A stretch of 64,000 nucleotides of DNA from CAVYTF01 sp963708205 (GCA_963708205.1 OY970196.1:744001-808000), one strand, 5' to 3'; counted from the stretch's first letter, positions 26,669 through 35,313 are shown. The notes: generated from the letters alone by a model not told the origin. Numbers and translations: made by a program.

Positions 26669-27070
26669 CTATGTAAAATTGAGCGTAATAGTGTCAAGAA
26701 TTTCTTTTGTAAGTGGCTTGGAAATAAACTTTTTTACGAAAGAATATTGCATTGCTCTATTTGCATCTTCAGCATCAATGGTTGATGAAAGTATGCATAC
26801 AATAGGTTGATTATTTTGTGGAAAATTCAAATCCTTAAATGCTTCTAAAAACTCCCATCCATTCATTATGGGCATGTTCAAATCCAGGAAAATAAGTTGC
26901 GGTAAAGGTGTATTATCATTAAAACATTTAACAATAAAATTTATTGCTTCGCTTCCATTTGTTGCAGAAATTATTTGTTCTGCAAATGATACATGCGAGA
27001 GAATTTTTTCGCATATCATTATCGTAATAGCATCATCATCTACCAATAATATCTTTTTAAATTTATACAA
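26669..27070 (-). CDS. Single-domain response regulator (CheY-like)
   Basis: A 133-residue receiver domain with no output domain. The acidic pocket is DDD at 11-13 and the phospho-acceptor is Asp63 in IFLDLNMP. The switch Ser/Thr is in CILSST and the conserved Lys in FISKPLT. It probably relays phosphate from a histidine kinase encoded elsewhere or acts by protein contact. It lies between a permease and transaldolase, all on the minus strand but with gaps of about 50-100 bp, so co-transcription is uncertain. Confidence 0.92.
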   Translation of the reverse strand: MYKFKKILLVDDDAITIMICEKILSHVSFAEQIISATNGSEAINFIVKCFNDNTPLPQLIFLDLNMPIMNGWEFLEAFKDLNFPQNNQPIVCILSSTIDAEDANRAMQYSFVKKFISKPLTKEILDTITLNFT

Positions 27071-27167
27071 AGTAAATCAAGATATTTTTGAAGTTTTGTT
27101 TACTAAGTTATCTTTTTTTAGAGAGACAGAAACTATATTATTGATGGTAAGGTTAATGGTAATTAAT

Positions 27168-27821
27168 TTAATTCAATTTTTTTGCATCCTCAGCAAACTT
27201 TGCTAAACCTAAATCTGTTAATGGATGTTTTAATAAACCAAGAATCGATTCAAGAGGGCTCGTGCAAACATCTGCGCCGGCTTCTGCGCATTTAATAATA
27301 TGCAATGCACTGCGGATAGATGCAGCAAGAATTTGCGTTTCAAAACCCTGAACAGAAAATATATGTGCTATCTGCGAAATCAGTTCAACACCATCCCAGC
27401 CACTGTCATCAATTCTTCCGAGAAAAGGTGAAACATAAGCTGCGCCTGCTTTTGCGGCGAGTATTGCCTGCCCGGCAGAAAATACAAGTGTGCAATTAGT
27501 ACGAATGCCATTATCCGTAAACCATTTAATTGCTTTAACGCCATCTTTAACCATCGGTACTTTTACAACAATATTTTCACGGATTGCAGCAAGTATTTTT
27601 CCCTCTTCTACAATCTCATCAAAATTTGTTGAAAAAACTTCAGCGCTTACATCGCCCTTTACCATTTCTGCAATTGTTTTGTAGTGCGCAATGATCGCGT
27701 CTTTGCCTTTGATTCCTTCTTTAAACATTAAGGAAGGATTTGTTGTAACGCCATCTAAAATGCCAAGGTCGTTTGCTTCCTTTATCTGATCGAGGTTAGC
27801 AGTGTCAATAAAAAATTTCAT
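27168..27821 (-). CDS. Small transaldolase / fructose-6-phosphate aldolase family
   Basis: A 217-residue class I aldolase from ATG 27821 (MKFFIDTANLDQIKEAND). A longer frame begins at 27887 inside the SRP RNA gene and is not credible. The Schiff-base Lys is Lys87 in NIVVKVPM. Other family motifs are GVTTNPSLM, NCTLVFSAGQAILAAKAGA and YVSPFLGRIDD. Such short proteins act either as transaldolases in the pentose phosphate pathway or as fructose-6-phosphate aldolases; the sequence does not settle which. The gene follows the SRP RNA on the same strand. Confidence 0.92.
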   Translation of the reverse strand: MKFFIDTANLDQIKEANDLGILDGVTTNPSLMFKEGIKGKDAIIAHYKTIAEMVKGDVSAEVFSTNFDEIVEEGKILAAIRENIVVKVPMVKDGVKAIKWFTDNGIRTNCTLVFSAGQAILAAKAGAAYVSPFLGRIDDSGWDGVELISQIAHIFSVQGFETQILAASIRSALHIIKCAEAGADVCTSPLESILGLLKHPLTDLGLAKFAEDAKKLN

Positions 27822-27867
27822 AATTATCTGATTAAATATTTTAAAATAAATTTTATTAAATAAAAAA

Positions 27868-27962
27868 TGACAGGCCATACATCGCACCGCTACAACCGCC
27901 TACCCTTGCTGCCTTCCAGCCCTGGGGGAGTTCAGCAGGAGCTGGTCGTGTAAAACCTGTCA
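27868..27962 (-). ncRNA. ffs: Signal recognition particle RNA (small bacterial SRP/4.5S type)
   Basis: Read on the minus strand, the molecule starts TGACAGG and ends CCTGTCA; these pair perfectly and close a long hairpin. The apical part contains CCCAGGGCTGGAAGGCAGC followed by AAGGGTAG, the helix-8 signature with a GGAA tetraloop that binds Ffh. The length is about 95 nt. A TAnnTTTG promoter box lies just upstream (27966-27973), and a run of T follows the 3' end, so the closing stem may also terminate transcription. It directs SRP-dependent membrane targeting together with Ffh and FtsY, which are not in the window. Confidence 0.9.
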
Positions 27963-27965
27963 TTG

Positions 27966-27973
27966 CAAAAATA
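27966..27973 (-). promoter_or_regulatory. -7 promoter box of the SRP RNA
   Basis: On the minus strand the sequence is TATTTTTG, a perfect TAnnTTTG match. It ends 3-4 nt before the predicted SRP RNA 5' end, consistent with transcription beginning at the closing stem. Confidence 0.6.
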
Positions 27974-28010
27974 GGCTTGAAATTTTAAAAGTTTATGATA
28001 AATTTTTTAA

Positions 28011-29291
28011 TCAAAAGCCTGTTCTCGTGGTGCGTGAGTTGATGGTTGTGGCACCAACAAGTTCATCGGCTCTATCTGCAAAAGAGCGATAGTAAATAAG
28101 TACGGTATAAGTATTTTCTGTTTCCCAATAATTGCCTTCTGTATCATTCAATTGAATAATCTCATTATCGTTTGTTGTACTTTTTGTTGCATACAAATAA
28201 GTATAATAACCTTGTTTTAAAAGCAATGTTTTTTCATACAAACCTTTATCGGGATTAAAAATAAGTTTTGCCGAATCATCAATATTATAATTATTCATTT
28301 GCCCGATTATATAAACATCTTTATCTGGAAAAGCAATATTATTTCTTGGAATAAATGTAAAATGAACATTCGCGTAATCGCCCTGCCACAAAGGGTTTAT
28401 GCTTTCTATTGAGCTGATTTCATAAAAGCCATTTCTATCTGAATAATATAAATATTGCTGATCTGAACGGGCAAGATCAGGAACCACTTCTACATCGATT
28501 GGCGTTGCGTTTTCATCTACATTTTTCATTCTGTCGGTTTGAAAACTAAAGCTCCTCATATCAAGCCAGCGATATTCTTTTCCCGCAGGAAATACAAAAT
28601 CTTTTTCTCCATTATATTCAAATAAATTTTGTCGCATAAATTGTGGCTGTGCGCCGTAAACCGCATTATCCCAACGATAGTTTTGCAACACAACAACCTT
28701 CACCTGTTGCAAAGGATTTAGTGCATTGAGCTTGGTAATATCAATGCTGAATTGAACTTTTTGATGCGTATTTATCAACTCCGAATTATAAGGTTGTAAA
28801 ATTTTTGCAGCAACAGGAATAATATTATTTACGATCAATAATCTTTTTGTAAATGCAAGTTTTGAAGTGTCGCCGTTTAGAAAAACTTTTAAAATGTAAT
28901 TGCCACTTTTATATGGCAAGCAATTGCCTTCTGGCAGCAAAGCCTGGTAATGCACGTATTTTGTTTTTGCAATAGAGGAAACATGATATTGCGATATTGC
29001 ATTTTGCGTAAAGCCTTTAATATAATCAAAGGGACTGAGATCAACAGGTTGCCAGTCTGCATTGCAAAGCTGGTAAGTGTAATAATAATTTTTTATGTGC
29101 GTATCAAAATCATCAAAATGCAACTCCACTCCGCCAAGCGAACCAATGCTGATGATTGGATACCCATAAAAATTTCCTTGCTGATAAAGCATTGGTGTGT
29201 GAATGTTTGCCATGTAAATTTTATCCGGCGTTTGTGCAAATAAAGAGTTGCATATAACTAAAATAATTGCAACAAAAAATATTTTTCTCAT
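28011..29291 (-). CDS. DUF5103 / type IX secretion system plug-like protein
   Basis: A 426-residue secreted protein with signal peptide (MRKIFFVAIILVICNSLFAQ). It matches the Bacteroidota DUF5103 type: IISIGSLGGVELHFDDFD near the N-terminus, YYYTYQLCNADWQPVDLSPF, NYRWDNAVYGAQPQFMRQN and a C-terminal immunoglobulin-like domain (YIIGQMNNYNIDDSAKLIFN, LLLKQGYYTYLYATKS). Such proteins are annotated as the T9SS plug, which closes the SprA/Sov translocon pore in the outer membrane. It closes a run of four minus-strand genes, 12 bp after hpt. The two T9SS cargo proteins in this window support an active system. Confidence 0.83.
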   Translation of the reverse strand: MRKIFFVAIILVICNSLFAQTPDKIYMANIHTPMLYQQGNFYGYPIISIGSLGGVELHFDDFDTHIKNYYYTYQLCNADWQPVDLSPFDYIKGFTQNAISQYHVSSIAKTKYVHYQALLPEGNCLPYKSGNYILKVFLNGDTSKLAFTKRLLIVNNIIPVAAKILQPYNSELINTHQKVQFSIDITKLNALNPLQQVKVVVLQNYRWDNAVYGAQPQFMRQNLFEYNGEKDFVFPAGKEYRWLDMRSFSFQTDRMKNVDENATPIDVEVVPDLARSDQQYLYYSDRNGFYEISSIESINPLWQGDYANVHFTFIPRNNIAFPDKDVYIIGQMNNYNIDDSAKLIFNPDKGLYEKTLLLKQGYYTYLYATKSTTNDNEIIQLNDTEGNYWETENTYTVLIYYRSFADRADELVGATTINSRTTRTGF

Positions 29292-29303
29292 GATTGAATT
29301 TTA

Positions 29304-29846
29304 TTAATCATTTTTTTGCAGTTGATAAATTCCTTTAAAATTTCGTCCCAAACCATCATAATCAAGACCATAACCAATCACGAATTTATCAGGAATTACA
29401 AAACCGCAATAGTCAATATTCACGGGAAAAATCATTGCATCTTTTTTATGAAGCAACACAGCTATTTTTAAAGAAAGCGCCTGTTGATTTAAAAGCTGCG
29501 GCAAAAAATGATGCAGTGTTTTACCGGTGTCAAGTATGTCTTCAATAATAATTACATCACGTCCTGTTACTTCTGTGTCCAGACCAATTGCTGTAATAAT
29601 ATGACCTGTTGATTTTGAACCTTTATAAGATGCAAGTTTTATAAAACTTATTTCAGCCTCTATTTCCAAAGCCTTAAAAAGATCAGACGCAAACATGAAC
29701 GAACCGTTCAGAATAGCGATGAATAAAGGCTTTCGGCCTTTATAGTCCTGATTTATCTGCGCCGCAATCTCTTTTATTTTTTGTAAAATATTTTCTTCAG
29801 AAATATATGGAATGAAAAATTTATCGTGTACTTTTTTCGGTTGCAT
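29304..29846 (-). CDS. hpt: Hypoxanthine phosphoribosyltransferase
   Basis: Purine salvage: converts hypoxanthine or guanine plus PRPP to IMP or GMP. The 180-residue length is standard. The PRPP loop is VIIIEDILDTGKTL, preceded by the flexible-loop region LASYKGSKSTGHI. The base-contacting segment is YCGFVIPDKFVIGYGLDY. It lies 3 bp after the glucosaminidase gene and 12 bp before the DUF5103 gene, so all are probably on one transcript despite unrelated functions. Confidence 0.95.
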   Translation of the reverse strand: MQPKKVHDKFFIPYISEENILQKIKEIAAQINQDYKGRKPLFIAILNGSFMFASDLFKALEIEAEISFIKLASYKGSKSTGHIITAIGLDTEVTGRDVIIIEDILDTGKTLHHFLPQLLNQQALSLKIAVLLHKKDAMIFPVNIDYCGFVIPDKFVIGYGLDYDGLGRNFKGIYQLQKND

Positions 29847-29849
29847 TTA

Positions 29850-30947
29850 TTATTTGGAGCTTACACTGCCGGAAGAAAAATTATTAGTTTGAAATAATTT
29901 TGGAGAATAAGCAGAAAAATTTCTCAGGTATATTTTTTGTCCTGTTGCAGGCTCGTCACCTTTTGTAAGATGATTATAAGCTAATAAATATTCAAGCCTA
30001 ACACCTTCGGTTTGTGCAATGTTCTCAATGCTTTCATAAGGTTTAACCACATGAAAATCACTTGCACCTTTTTTTTGTTTTCTTTCTAAAAAAATAAGCG
30101 CATTTTTTGAAAGAATATCTGCGTTATCCAGCTCATTAAACTCAAGTAATTTACTGAATTCAACATTATAATTACTTGCTAACGCAAATAAAGATGTGCC
30201 AGCTTTTGCATAAATAACTTTACAATTATTTATTTGAAAAACTCCTTTTGGATAGCTAACGAAAGCTGTATTTTCTTGCTGTTGATCTGCGCTTTGATTA
30301 TCACTTTCATCAACAGGTTTATTATAGTTTACAGTTATCGGCTCTTCATTTTCATTTTGCTGAACAGCAGTATCAGCAAGGCTTTCAGTAGTATTGTATG
30401 TAACAAGAGGACTGAGAGATGTTTGCGAATTTTGATGCATTGCTACCAATGTATAATCCTGTAAATTATTATCAACAATCACTCTTATCAAAGCTTGCGG
30501 ATAATCTTTTTCGGTAGCATAGCCTGCTTTTTTTAAACCATAAGCCCATCCCTGATAATCTGTTGGATCAAGCTGAAAAAGAAAAGCATAATTGGGACGA
30601 CTTTTCAAAAAATCTGAATGGTCTTTAAAAGATTCTTCAGCATTTGCATAAGATCTGAAGCATTCATTTTTTTCATCATCATCATGATAAACTACTTTGC
30701 CCGTCCAATCACTTTTGCATTTAATTCCAAAATGATTATTTGATTGTTTGGTGAGTTCGCTTGTCCCCGCTGCAGATTCTAAAATGCCTTGTGCCAGCGT
30801 AATTGCCGCAGGAATTCCTGTGCGCTGCATTTCTCTTTCTGCAAGTAACTGATAAGTATAAATATAATTTTTTATATCTTCGGGTGTTTGCGTAAAAGCA
30901 GGTAAAAACCCAATGACAATGCAGGCAAGCAAAAAAACTTTCTTCAT
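29850..30947 (-). CDS. Glucosaminidase-domain protein with LysM repeats
   Basis: Predicted peptidoglycan hydrolase of 365 residues, exported by an N-terminal signal peptide (MKKVFLLACIVIGFLPAFTQ). Residues about 30-170 form the GH73-like domain: IPAAITLAQGILESAAGTSEL holds the likely catalytic Glu, followed by SNNHFGIKCKSDW and KSRPNYAFLF. Two LysM-like modules follow near 245-290 (VIYAKAGTSLFALASNYNVE) and 300-345 (HVVKPYESIENIAQTEGVRL); these bind glycan. It lies 5 bp after the O-methyltransferase and 3 bp before hpt. A role in wall turnover or septation is inferred. Confidence 0.88.
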   Translation of the reverse strand: MKKVFLLACIVIGFLPAFTQTPEDIKNYIYTYQLLAEREMQRTGIPAAITLAQGILESAAGTSELTKQSNNHFGIKCKSDWTGKVVYHDDDEKNECFRSYANAEESFKDHSDFLKSRPNYAFLFQLDPTDYQGWAYGLKKAGYATEKDYPQALIRVIVDNNLQDYTLVAMHQNSQTSLSPLVTYNTTESLADTAVQQNENEEPITVNYNKPVDESDNQSADQQQENTAFVSYPKGVFQINNCKVIYAKAGTSLFALASNYNVEFSKLLEFNELDNADILSKNALIFLERKQKKGASDFHVVKPYESIENIAQTEGVRLEYLLAYNHLTKGDEPATGQKIYLRNFSAYSPKLFQTNNFSSGSVSSK

Positions 30948-30952
30948 TAAGA

Positions 30953-31591
30953 TTATTTTTTCTTAATAATTAATAAGCCATCGCGAATAGTTAATAAAAC
31001 CTGATCCGTTCTTTCATCTGCGGCAACATGTTTGTTGAAAGCATCAATAGCTTTTGCATTTTTTCCACTGATATTTTCTTCCAAAACTTCGCCGTGAAAA
31101 AGAACATTGTCTGCAACAATAAATCCGTTTTTATTTAAACGTGGCAAAACCAATTCGTAGTATTCAATATATCCTGTTTTATCTGCATCAATAAAAACAA
31201 GATCCCATGTATAATTAAGCTTGGGAATTGTTTCCGCTGCATTTCCGACATGCAAATGTATTTGATTATTTTTTTCAGAAAATGTAAAATTTGTTCTGGC
31301 AATTTTAGCATCCTCTTCACGAAGTTCCAGTGTGTGCAGTTCTCCATTTTGCTGCAAACCTTCTGATAAACACAAACCACTGAAACCGGTGAAAGTGCCG
31401 ATCTCCAGGATAAATTTTGGTTGAATCATCCTGCTTAAAAAAGATAAAAATTTACCTTGAACAAAGCTGCTCATCAAATTATTTTGCGGATGATTTTTAA
31501 GCGTTTCATCATATACTTTTTTGCGGAGCGAATTTTCATTTCCTGTTATTTCTTCCGCATATTTTTCTGCGAATTGATTTATAAGTTCCAT
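30953..31591 (-). CDS. SAM-dependent O-methyltransferase (caffeoyl-CoA OMT-like)
   Basis: A 212-residue class I methyltransferase. The SAM-binding motif is ILEIGTFTGFSGLCLSEGL, followed by LHTLELREEDAKIARTNF and DLVFIDADKTGYIEYYEL. IVADNVLFHGEVLE carries the Asp-Asn metal/substrate region typical of the catechol/caffeoyl-CoA OMT family. The substrate in bacteria of this kind is unknown. It is the first gene of a tight minus-strand operon with glucosaminidase, hpt and DUF5103. Confidence 0.9.
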   Translation of the reverse strand: MELINQFAEKYAEEITGNENSLRKKVYDETLKNHPQNNLMSSFVQGKFLSFLSRMIQPKFILEIGTFTGFSGLCLSEGLQQNGELHTLELREEDAKIARTNFTFSEKNNQIHLHVGNAAETIPKLNYTWDLVFIDADKTGYIEYYELVLPRLNKNGFIVADNVLFHGEVLEENISGKNAKAIDAFNKHVAADERTDQVLLTIRDGLLIIKKK

Positions 31592-31685
31592 GTATTTATT
31601 TTAATTATTTGATTGGATATTTTTTAAATACTTCTAATGAATGAGCCGTATCTTAATTAAATTTCATCAAAAAAAAATTTCATCT

Positions 31686-31693
31686 TATCTTCG
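31686..31693 (+). promoter_or_regulatory. Candidate promoter of rpmE2
   Basis: TATCTTCG differs from TAnnTTTG by one base and is followed by GCGCCTCATTAAAAA, resembling the secDF and ccmC promoter regions. It lies 49 bp before the L31 start codon. Confidence 0.4.
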
Positions 31694-31710
31694 CGCCTCA
31701 TTAAAAAAAA

Positions 31711-31728
31711 ATACGGCAAAATCCGTAT
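31711..31728 (+). promoter_or_regulatory. Hairpin in the rpmE2 leader
   Basis: ATACGG (31711-31716) and CCGTAT (31723-31728) form a perfect 6-bp stem with a CAAAAT loop, 13 nt before the L31 ATG. It is not followed by a T-run, so it is unlikely to be a terminator. Ribosomal protein genes often carry autoregulatory leaders, so a translational operator is plausible but unproven. Confidence 0.4.
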
Positions 31729-31741
31729 AAAAAGTAAAATT

Positions 31742-31993
31742 ATGAAAGAAGGCATACATCCCAAAGATTACAAATTTGTAGTTTTCAAAGACATGAGTAA
31801 TGGGTTTCAGTTTTTAGGGCGCTCAACTGCAGGTTCCCGCGAAACTGTAAAGTGGGAAGATGGCAATGAATATCCATTAATCAAGCTTGAAATTTCGAAT
31901 ACCTCGCATCCTTTTTATACAGGTAAAAATATGCTGGTGGATACTGCAGGAAGAATTGATAAGTTCAATAAACGCTACGCAAAAAAGAAATAA
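31742..31993 (+). CDS. rpmE2: Ribosomal protein L31, type B
   Basis: Large-subunit ribosomal protein of 83 residues. It starts MKEGIHPKDYKFVVFKDMSN and includes FLGRSTAGSRETVKWEDGNEYP and the C-terminal HPFYTGKNMLVDTAGRIDKF, the conserved L31 core. It has no zinc-binding Cys residues, so it is the Zn-independent (type B, C-minus) form. It is monocistronic, with a hairpin leader before and a strong terminator after. Confidence 0.96.
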   Translation: MKEGIHPKDYKFVVFKDMSNGFQFLGRSTAGSRETVKWEDGNEYPLIKLEISNTSHPFYTGKNMLVDTAGRIDKFNKRYAKKK

Positions 31994-32009
31994 GTTTTTT
32001 TAAATTATA

Positions 32010-32047
32010 AATCATCCCTCCGGCTTTGCAAGGAGGGATTTTGTTTT
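32010..32047 (+). terminator. Rho-independent terminator after rpmE2
   Basis: ATCCCTCC (32014-32021) pairs with GGAGGGAT (32032-32039) around a 10-base loop, followed by TTTGTTTTT. A strong 8-bp GC-containing stem directly after the L31 stop. Confidence 0.85.
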
Positions 32048-32064
32048 TATACAATATGCTTTTA

Positions 32065-32072
32065 TATTTTCG
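32065..32072 (+). promoter_or_regulatory. Candidate promoter of serA
   Basis: TATTTTCG, one mismatch from TAnnTTTG, 22 bp before the serA ATG and just past the rpmE2 terminator. The same C variant is seen before rpmE2. Confidence 0.35.
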
Positions 32073-32093
32073 CTTGGCAAACAACCAAACTTT

Positions 32094-33326
32094 ATGAGCG
32101 ACCTTACAAGTTATCCGAAAGAGAAGATCAATATTTTATTTCTAGAAAACATCAGCGACAAAGCGGTTGAACGCTTCAAACAAAATGGATACGTTAACGT
32201 GCGCAAACTTTCCGGTGCGGTAAGCGAAGACGAATTAGTGAAAGAGATAAAAGATGTGCATTTGCTTGGGATTCGTTCCAAAACAAAAATCACAAAAAAA
32301 GTTTTAGATGCTGCTGCAAAATTGCAGGCCATTGGCTGCTTTTGCATTGGTGTAAACCAGGTAAATTTAAAAGCAGCAACAGAAAAAGGCATTGTTGTTT
32401 TTAATGCACCTTACAGCAATACGCGCAGCGTTGCAGAGCTTGTGATTGGTGCGGCGATCATGCTTATCAGAAGAATTCCGGATAAAAATAAAGCGGCGCA
32501 TGAAGGCCTTTGGATGAAGGACGCAAAAGGAAGTTTCGAGCTTCGCGGAAAAACTTTAGGCATAATTGGTTATGGAAATATTGGCTCGCAATTAAGCGTG
32601 CTTGCAGAAGGCATCGGCATGAAAGTTTTGTTTTATGATGTGGAAACCAAACTTCCGCTGGGCAATGCTGAGGCTGCAAAATCATTAAAAGAGTTGGTGA
32701 GTGAAAGCAATATTATCTCATTGCATGTTCCTGAAACTCCTCAAACAAAAAATTTAATTAATAAAAATTTACTGAAACATTTTAAAAAAGGTTCTATACT
32801 TATCAACTACGCACGCGGCGAAGTTGTTGATTTAGATGCCTTAGCAAAAAGCCTTAAGAATGGCGATATCAGTGGCGCTGCGATTGATGTATATCCGTGG
32901 GAGCCGGAAAAAAATGGCGATAAATTTCAAACACCTTTGCAGGGTTTAAGCAATGTTATACTTACGCCGCACATTGGTGGTTCAACAGAAGAGGCGCAGC
33001 AAAATATTGGTGAAGATGTGAGCGCGAAACTTTTTAATTATCTCGAAAAAGGTATCACAAACGGCTCTCATACTATTCCTTCGATCGGTTTGCCGTCTGT
33101 GGAAGGTGCGCATAGAATTTTGCATATTCACAAAAATGTGCCGGGAGTTTTGAGTGAAATAAATACTGAGCTATCAAAGCATGGCATTAATATTTTAGGT
33201 CAATATTTAAAAACGAATGATGAGATTGGTTATGTTGTTTTAGATGTTGATAAAAAATTATCTAAGCAGGCATTGGATCTTTTAAGAAAAGTAAAAGCAA
33301 CCATTAAAGTGAGATTGGTTTATTGA
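32094..33326 (+). CDS. serA: D-3-phosphoglycerate dehydrogenase
   Basis: First step of serine biosynthesis, oxidising 3-phosphoglycerate with NAD. It has 410 residues. Motifs are KLQAIGCFCIGVNQVNL, APYSNTRSVAELVIGAAI, the Rossmann GIIGYGNIGSQLSVLAE and the catalytic Arg region NYARGEVVD. The Glu/His pair lies around VILTPHIGGSTEEAQ. The C-terminal ACT domain (AHRILHIHKNVPGVLSEINT) is the serine-binding feedback site of the E. coli-type enzyme. Its stop lies 7 bp from that of the convergent HEAT-like gene. Confidence 0.96.
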   Translation: MSDLTSYPKEKINILFLENISDKAVERFKQNGYVNVRKLSGAVSEDELVKEIKDVHLLGIRSKTKITKKVLDAAAKLQAIGCFCIGVNQVNLKAATEKGIVVFNAPYSNTRSVAELVIGAAIMLIRRIPDKNKAAHEGLWMKDAKGSFELRGKTLGIIGYGNIGSQLSVLAEGIGMKVLFYDVETKLPLGNAEAAKSLKELVSESNIISLHVPETPQTKNLINKNLLKHFKKGSILINYARGEVVDLDALAKSLKNGDISGAAIDVYPWEPEKNGDKFQTPLQGLSNVILTPHIGGSTEEAQQNIGEDVSAKLFNYLEKGITNGSHTIPSIGLPSVEGAHRILHIHKNVPGVLSEINTELSKHGINILGQYLKTNDEIGYVVLDVDKKLSKQALDLLRKVKATIKVRLVY

Positions 33327-33333
33327 GTTATAC

Positions 33334-33849
33334 TTATAAATCTTTCAGGATCTTTTTTGCCCTGCTCTTGAAAGCCGCGCTCTCATTATCATACAGCGTT
33401 TCTATAATTGTCTTCAACTCATTTTTTATTTCAGGATATTTTTTTGAAAGATTGAATAATGTTGTCAATGAAAATGCTTTTATCGCAACAGGTGTCTTCG
33501 GATTTTCAATCAGATCAAAACATTGGTTCATTACTTCTCCGTGGAATTTTTTGGGAATTTCTATTGTCTCCAATATGCGAACGCTGTTTCTTATGATGGC
33601 ATTGTGTACATCTTTTCTTCCAAGTTGGTTCACGAGATCTTTAATGTAAGGCGCAATCATTTCAGGCTTTTTTCTTGCCCCCCAGCTCAGGCTCCATGCG
33701 GCTCTTTGCGACACACGGTATTCATTATCCAAAAAACATTGCACCAATTCTTTAAAATTTTTTGGTGATGAACATGCATATTCAGCAATAGCTGTCGCAT
33801 GGTTTTTACTGTGAATTTTTTCTTTTAATATTTCTTCGCGAATGTTCAT
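33334..33849 (-). CDS. HEAT-repeat-like protein
   Basis: A 171-residue soluble all-helical protein. Helix pairs such as FKELVQCFLDNEYRVSQRAA, WSLSWGARKKPEMIAPYIKD and NAIIRNSVRILETIEIPK resemble degenerate HEAT/ARM repeats, as does AIKAFSLTTLFNLSKKYPE. These usually form protein-binding superhelices. No catalytic motif is visible. It is divergent from aspartate kinase, with only 42 bp between starts. Confidence 0.75.
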   Translation of the reverse strand: MNIREEILKEKIHSKNHATAIAEYACSSPKNFKELVQCFLDNEYRVSQRAAWSLSWGARKKPEMIAPYIKDLVNQLGRKDVHNAIIRNSVRILETIEIPKKFHGEVMNQCFDLIENPKTPVAIKAFSLTTLFNLSKKYPEIKNELKTIIETLYDNESAAFKSRAKKILKDL

Positions 33850-33891
33850 TCCACAAAATTATCCTGCTACATTTGCTCCTCAATTTTTTTT

Positions 33892-35211
33892 ATGAAGGTG
33901 ATGAAATTTGGCGGCACGAGCGTTGGCAAGCCTGAACGCATGAAGCAGGTGGCGCAACTGATAACAAAGGATGATCAGCCAAAAATAATTGTGCTTAGTG
34001 CACTGAGCGGAACAACCAATGCTTTGACAGAAATAAGCGCAATGATCGCGGTAAATGACAGGGAAGGCGCAAAAGAAAAAATTGAAGGTCTGAAAGAACA
34101 TTACAGTCATTTTATAAATTCTTTGGTTGAAAAAGAACCAGCCGTAAATAAAGCCATTGAAATTTTAAACGAGCACTTTGAATTTCTAAATATCATTTTA
34201 AAAATATCTTTCAGCCAGGCATTAAATAAAGACATACTTGCGCAGGGCGAATTACTGAGCACGAAATTATTTTCTGTGTATCTGGAAGAGCAAAACATAG
34301 ACCACGCCCTGCTTCCCGCGCTTGAGTTTATGTCTATTAATCAAAATGAAGAGCCACAGATCGGCAGCATTAAAGTAAAGCTTACACAACTTCTTCATAA
34401 CTTTCCAGGCAAAAAATTATTCATCACACAGGGATATATTTGCCGCAATGCCAGAGGTGAAGTGGATAATTTAAAACGCGGCGGCAGCGACTATACTGCA
34501 TCCCTGATCGCTGCTGCTGTTCATGCAAATGTTTGCGAGATATGGACTGATATTAACGGCATGCACAACAACGATCCGCGCATCGTTGAAAAAACTGTTC
34601 CGGTAGAGCAATTAAGTTTTGATGAAGCTGCGGAGCTTGCTTATTTCGGCGCAAAGATTTTACATCCCGCCTGCATTTGGCCTGCACAATTATACAACGT
34701 TCCCGTAAAATTATTGAATACCATGGTGCCCGATGCAAAAGGCACAACCATCGAAGAGACCACCAATCATACCGGTGTAAAAGCGGTCGCAGCAAAGGAT
34801 GGCATCATCGCCATAAAAATAAAAAGCAGCCGCATGTTGCTCGCTTATGGCTTTCTGCGAAAGATATTTGAAGTGTTTGAAAAATACCGCACACCGATTG
34901 ATATGATCACCACATCAGAAGTGGCAGTGTCGCTGACAATAGATAACGAAGCAACTTTACCGCTGATAGTAAAAGAACTGGAACCCTTTGGCAGCGTCGA
35001 TATAGACAAAGGGCAAACAATTATTTCCATCGTTGGCAACCAGCTCACAGAAACCCCCGCCGTATTGCAAAAACTTTTTTCAGCCATCAATGTCATACCC
35101 GTTCGCATGGTAAGCTACGGCGGCAGCCGCCACAATATTTCCTTATTAATTGCAGAGAAAGACAAAAAGAAAACACTGCAATTGATCAATGAGCATGTGT
35201 TCGGGTTGTAA
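33892..35211 (+). CDS. lysC: Aspartate kinase
   Basis: Phosphorylates aspartate, entering the lysine/threonine/methionine pathway. The 439-residue monofunctional enzyme starts MKVMKFGGTSVGKPERMKQV with the KFGGTS signature. FITQGYICRNARGEVDNLKR and RGGSDYTASLIAAAV form the nucleotide/aspartate site. Two ACT modules follow after about residue 300 (IIAIKIKSSRMLLAYGFLRK; TIISIVGNQLTETPAVLQKL), implying allosteric control. No homoserine dehydrogenase domain is fused. It is followed by a 401-bp repeat-bearing spacer. Confidence 0.95.
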   Translation: MKVMKFGGTSVGKPERMKQVAQLITKDDQPKIIVLSALSGTTNALTEISAMIAVNDREGAKEKIEGLKEHYSHFINSLVEKEPAVNKAIEILNEHFEFLNIILKISFSQALNKDILAQGELLSTKLFSVYLEEQNIDHALLPALEFMSINQNEEPQIGSIKVKLTQLLHNFPGKKLFITQGYICRNARGEVDNLKRGGSDYTASLIAAAVHANVCEIWTDINGMHNNDPRIVEKTVPVEQLSFDEAAELAYFGAKILHPACIWPAQLYNVPVKLLNTMVPDAKGTTIEETTNHTGVKAVAAKDGIIAIKIKSSRMLLAYGFLRKIFEVFEKYRTPIDMITTSEVAVSLTIDNEATLPLIVKELEPFGSVDIDKGQTIISIVGNQLTETPAVLQKLFSAINVIPVRMVSYGGSRHNISLLIAEKDKKKTLQLINEHVFGL

Positions 35212-35254
35212 GTTTTTCTTGGATCACACGTTGGCGTTGTAAATTTTTTTTTAT

Positions 35255-35313
35255 GATACCAGCCGCAGTCTTTCATAGCATCATCGTTGCGTCGCAATCC
35301 TTTCATCGTTCGC
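35255..35313 (+). repeat. Dispersed intergenic repeat, copy A
   Basis: Shares with copies at 50418-50470 and 62906-62963 the elements ATACCAGC, GCATCnTCGTTGCG and AATCCTTTCATC in the same order and spacing. It contains the near-palindrome TTGCGTCGCAA. Confidence 0.8.

Noticed and set aside
27822..27887. Longer N-terminus of the transaldolase
   Set aside because: It would begin inside the SRP RNA gene; MKFFIDTANL at 27821 is the family start.
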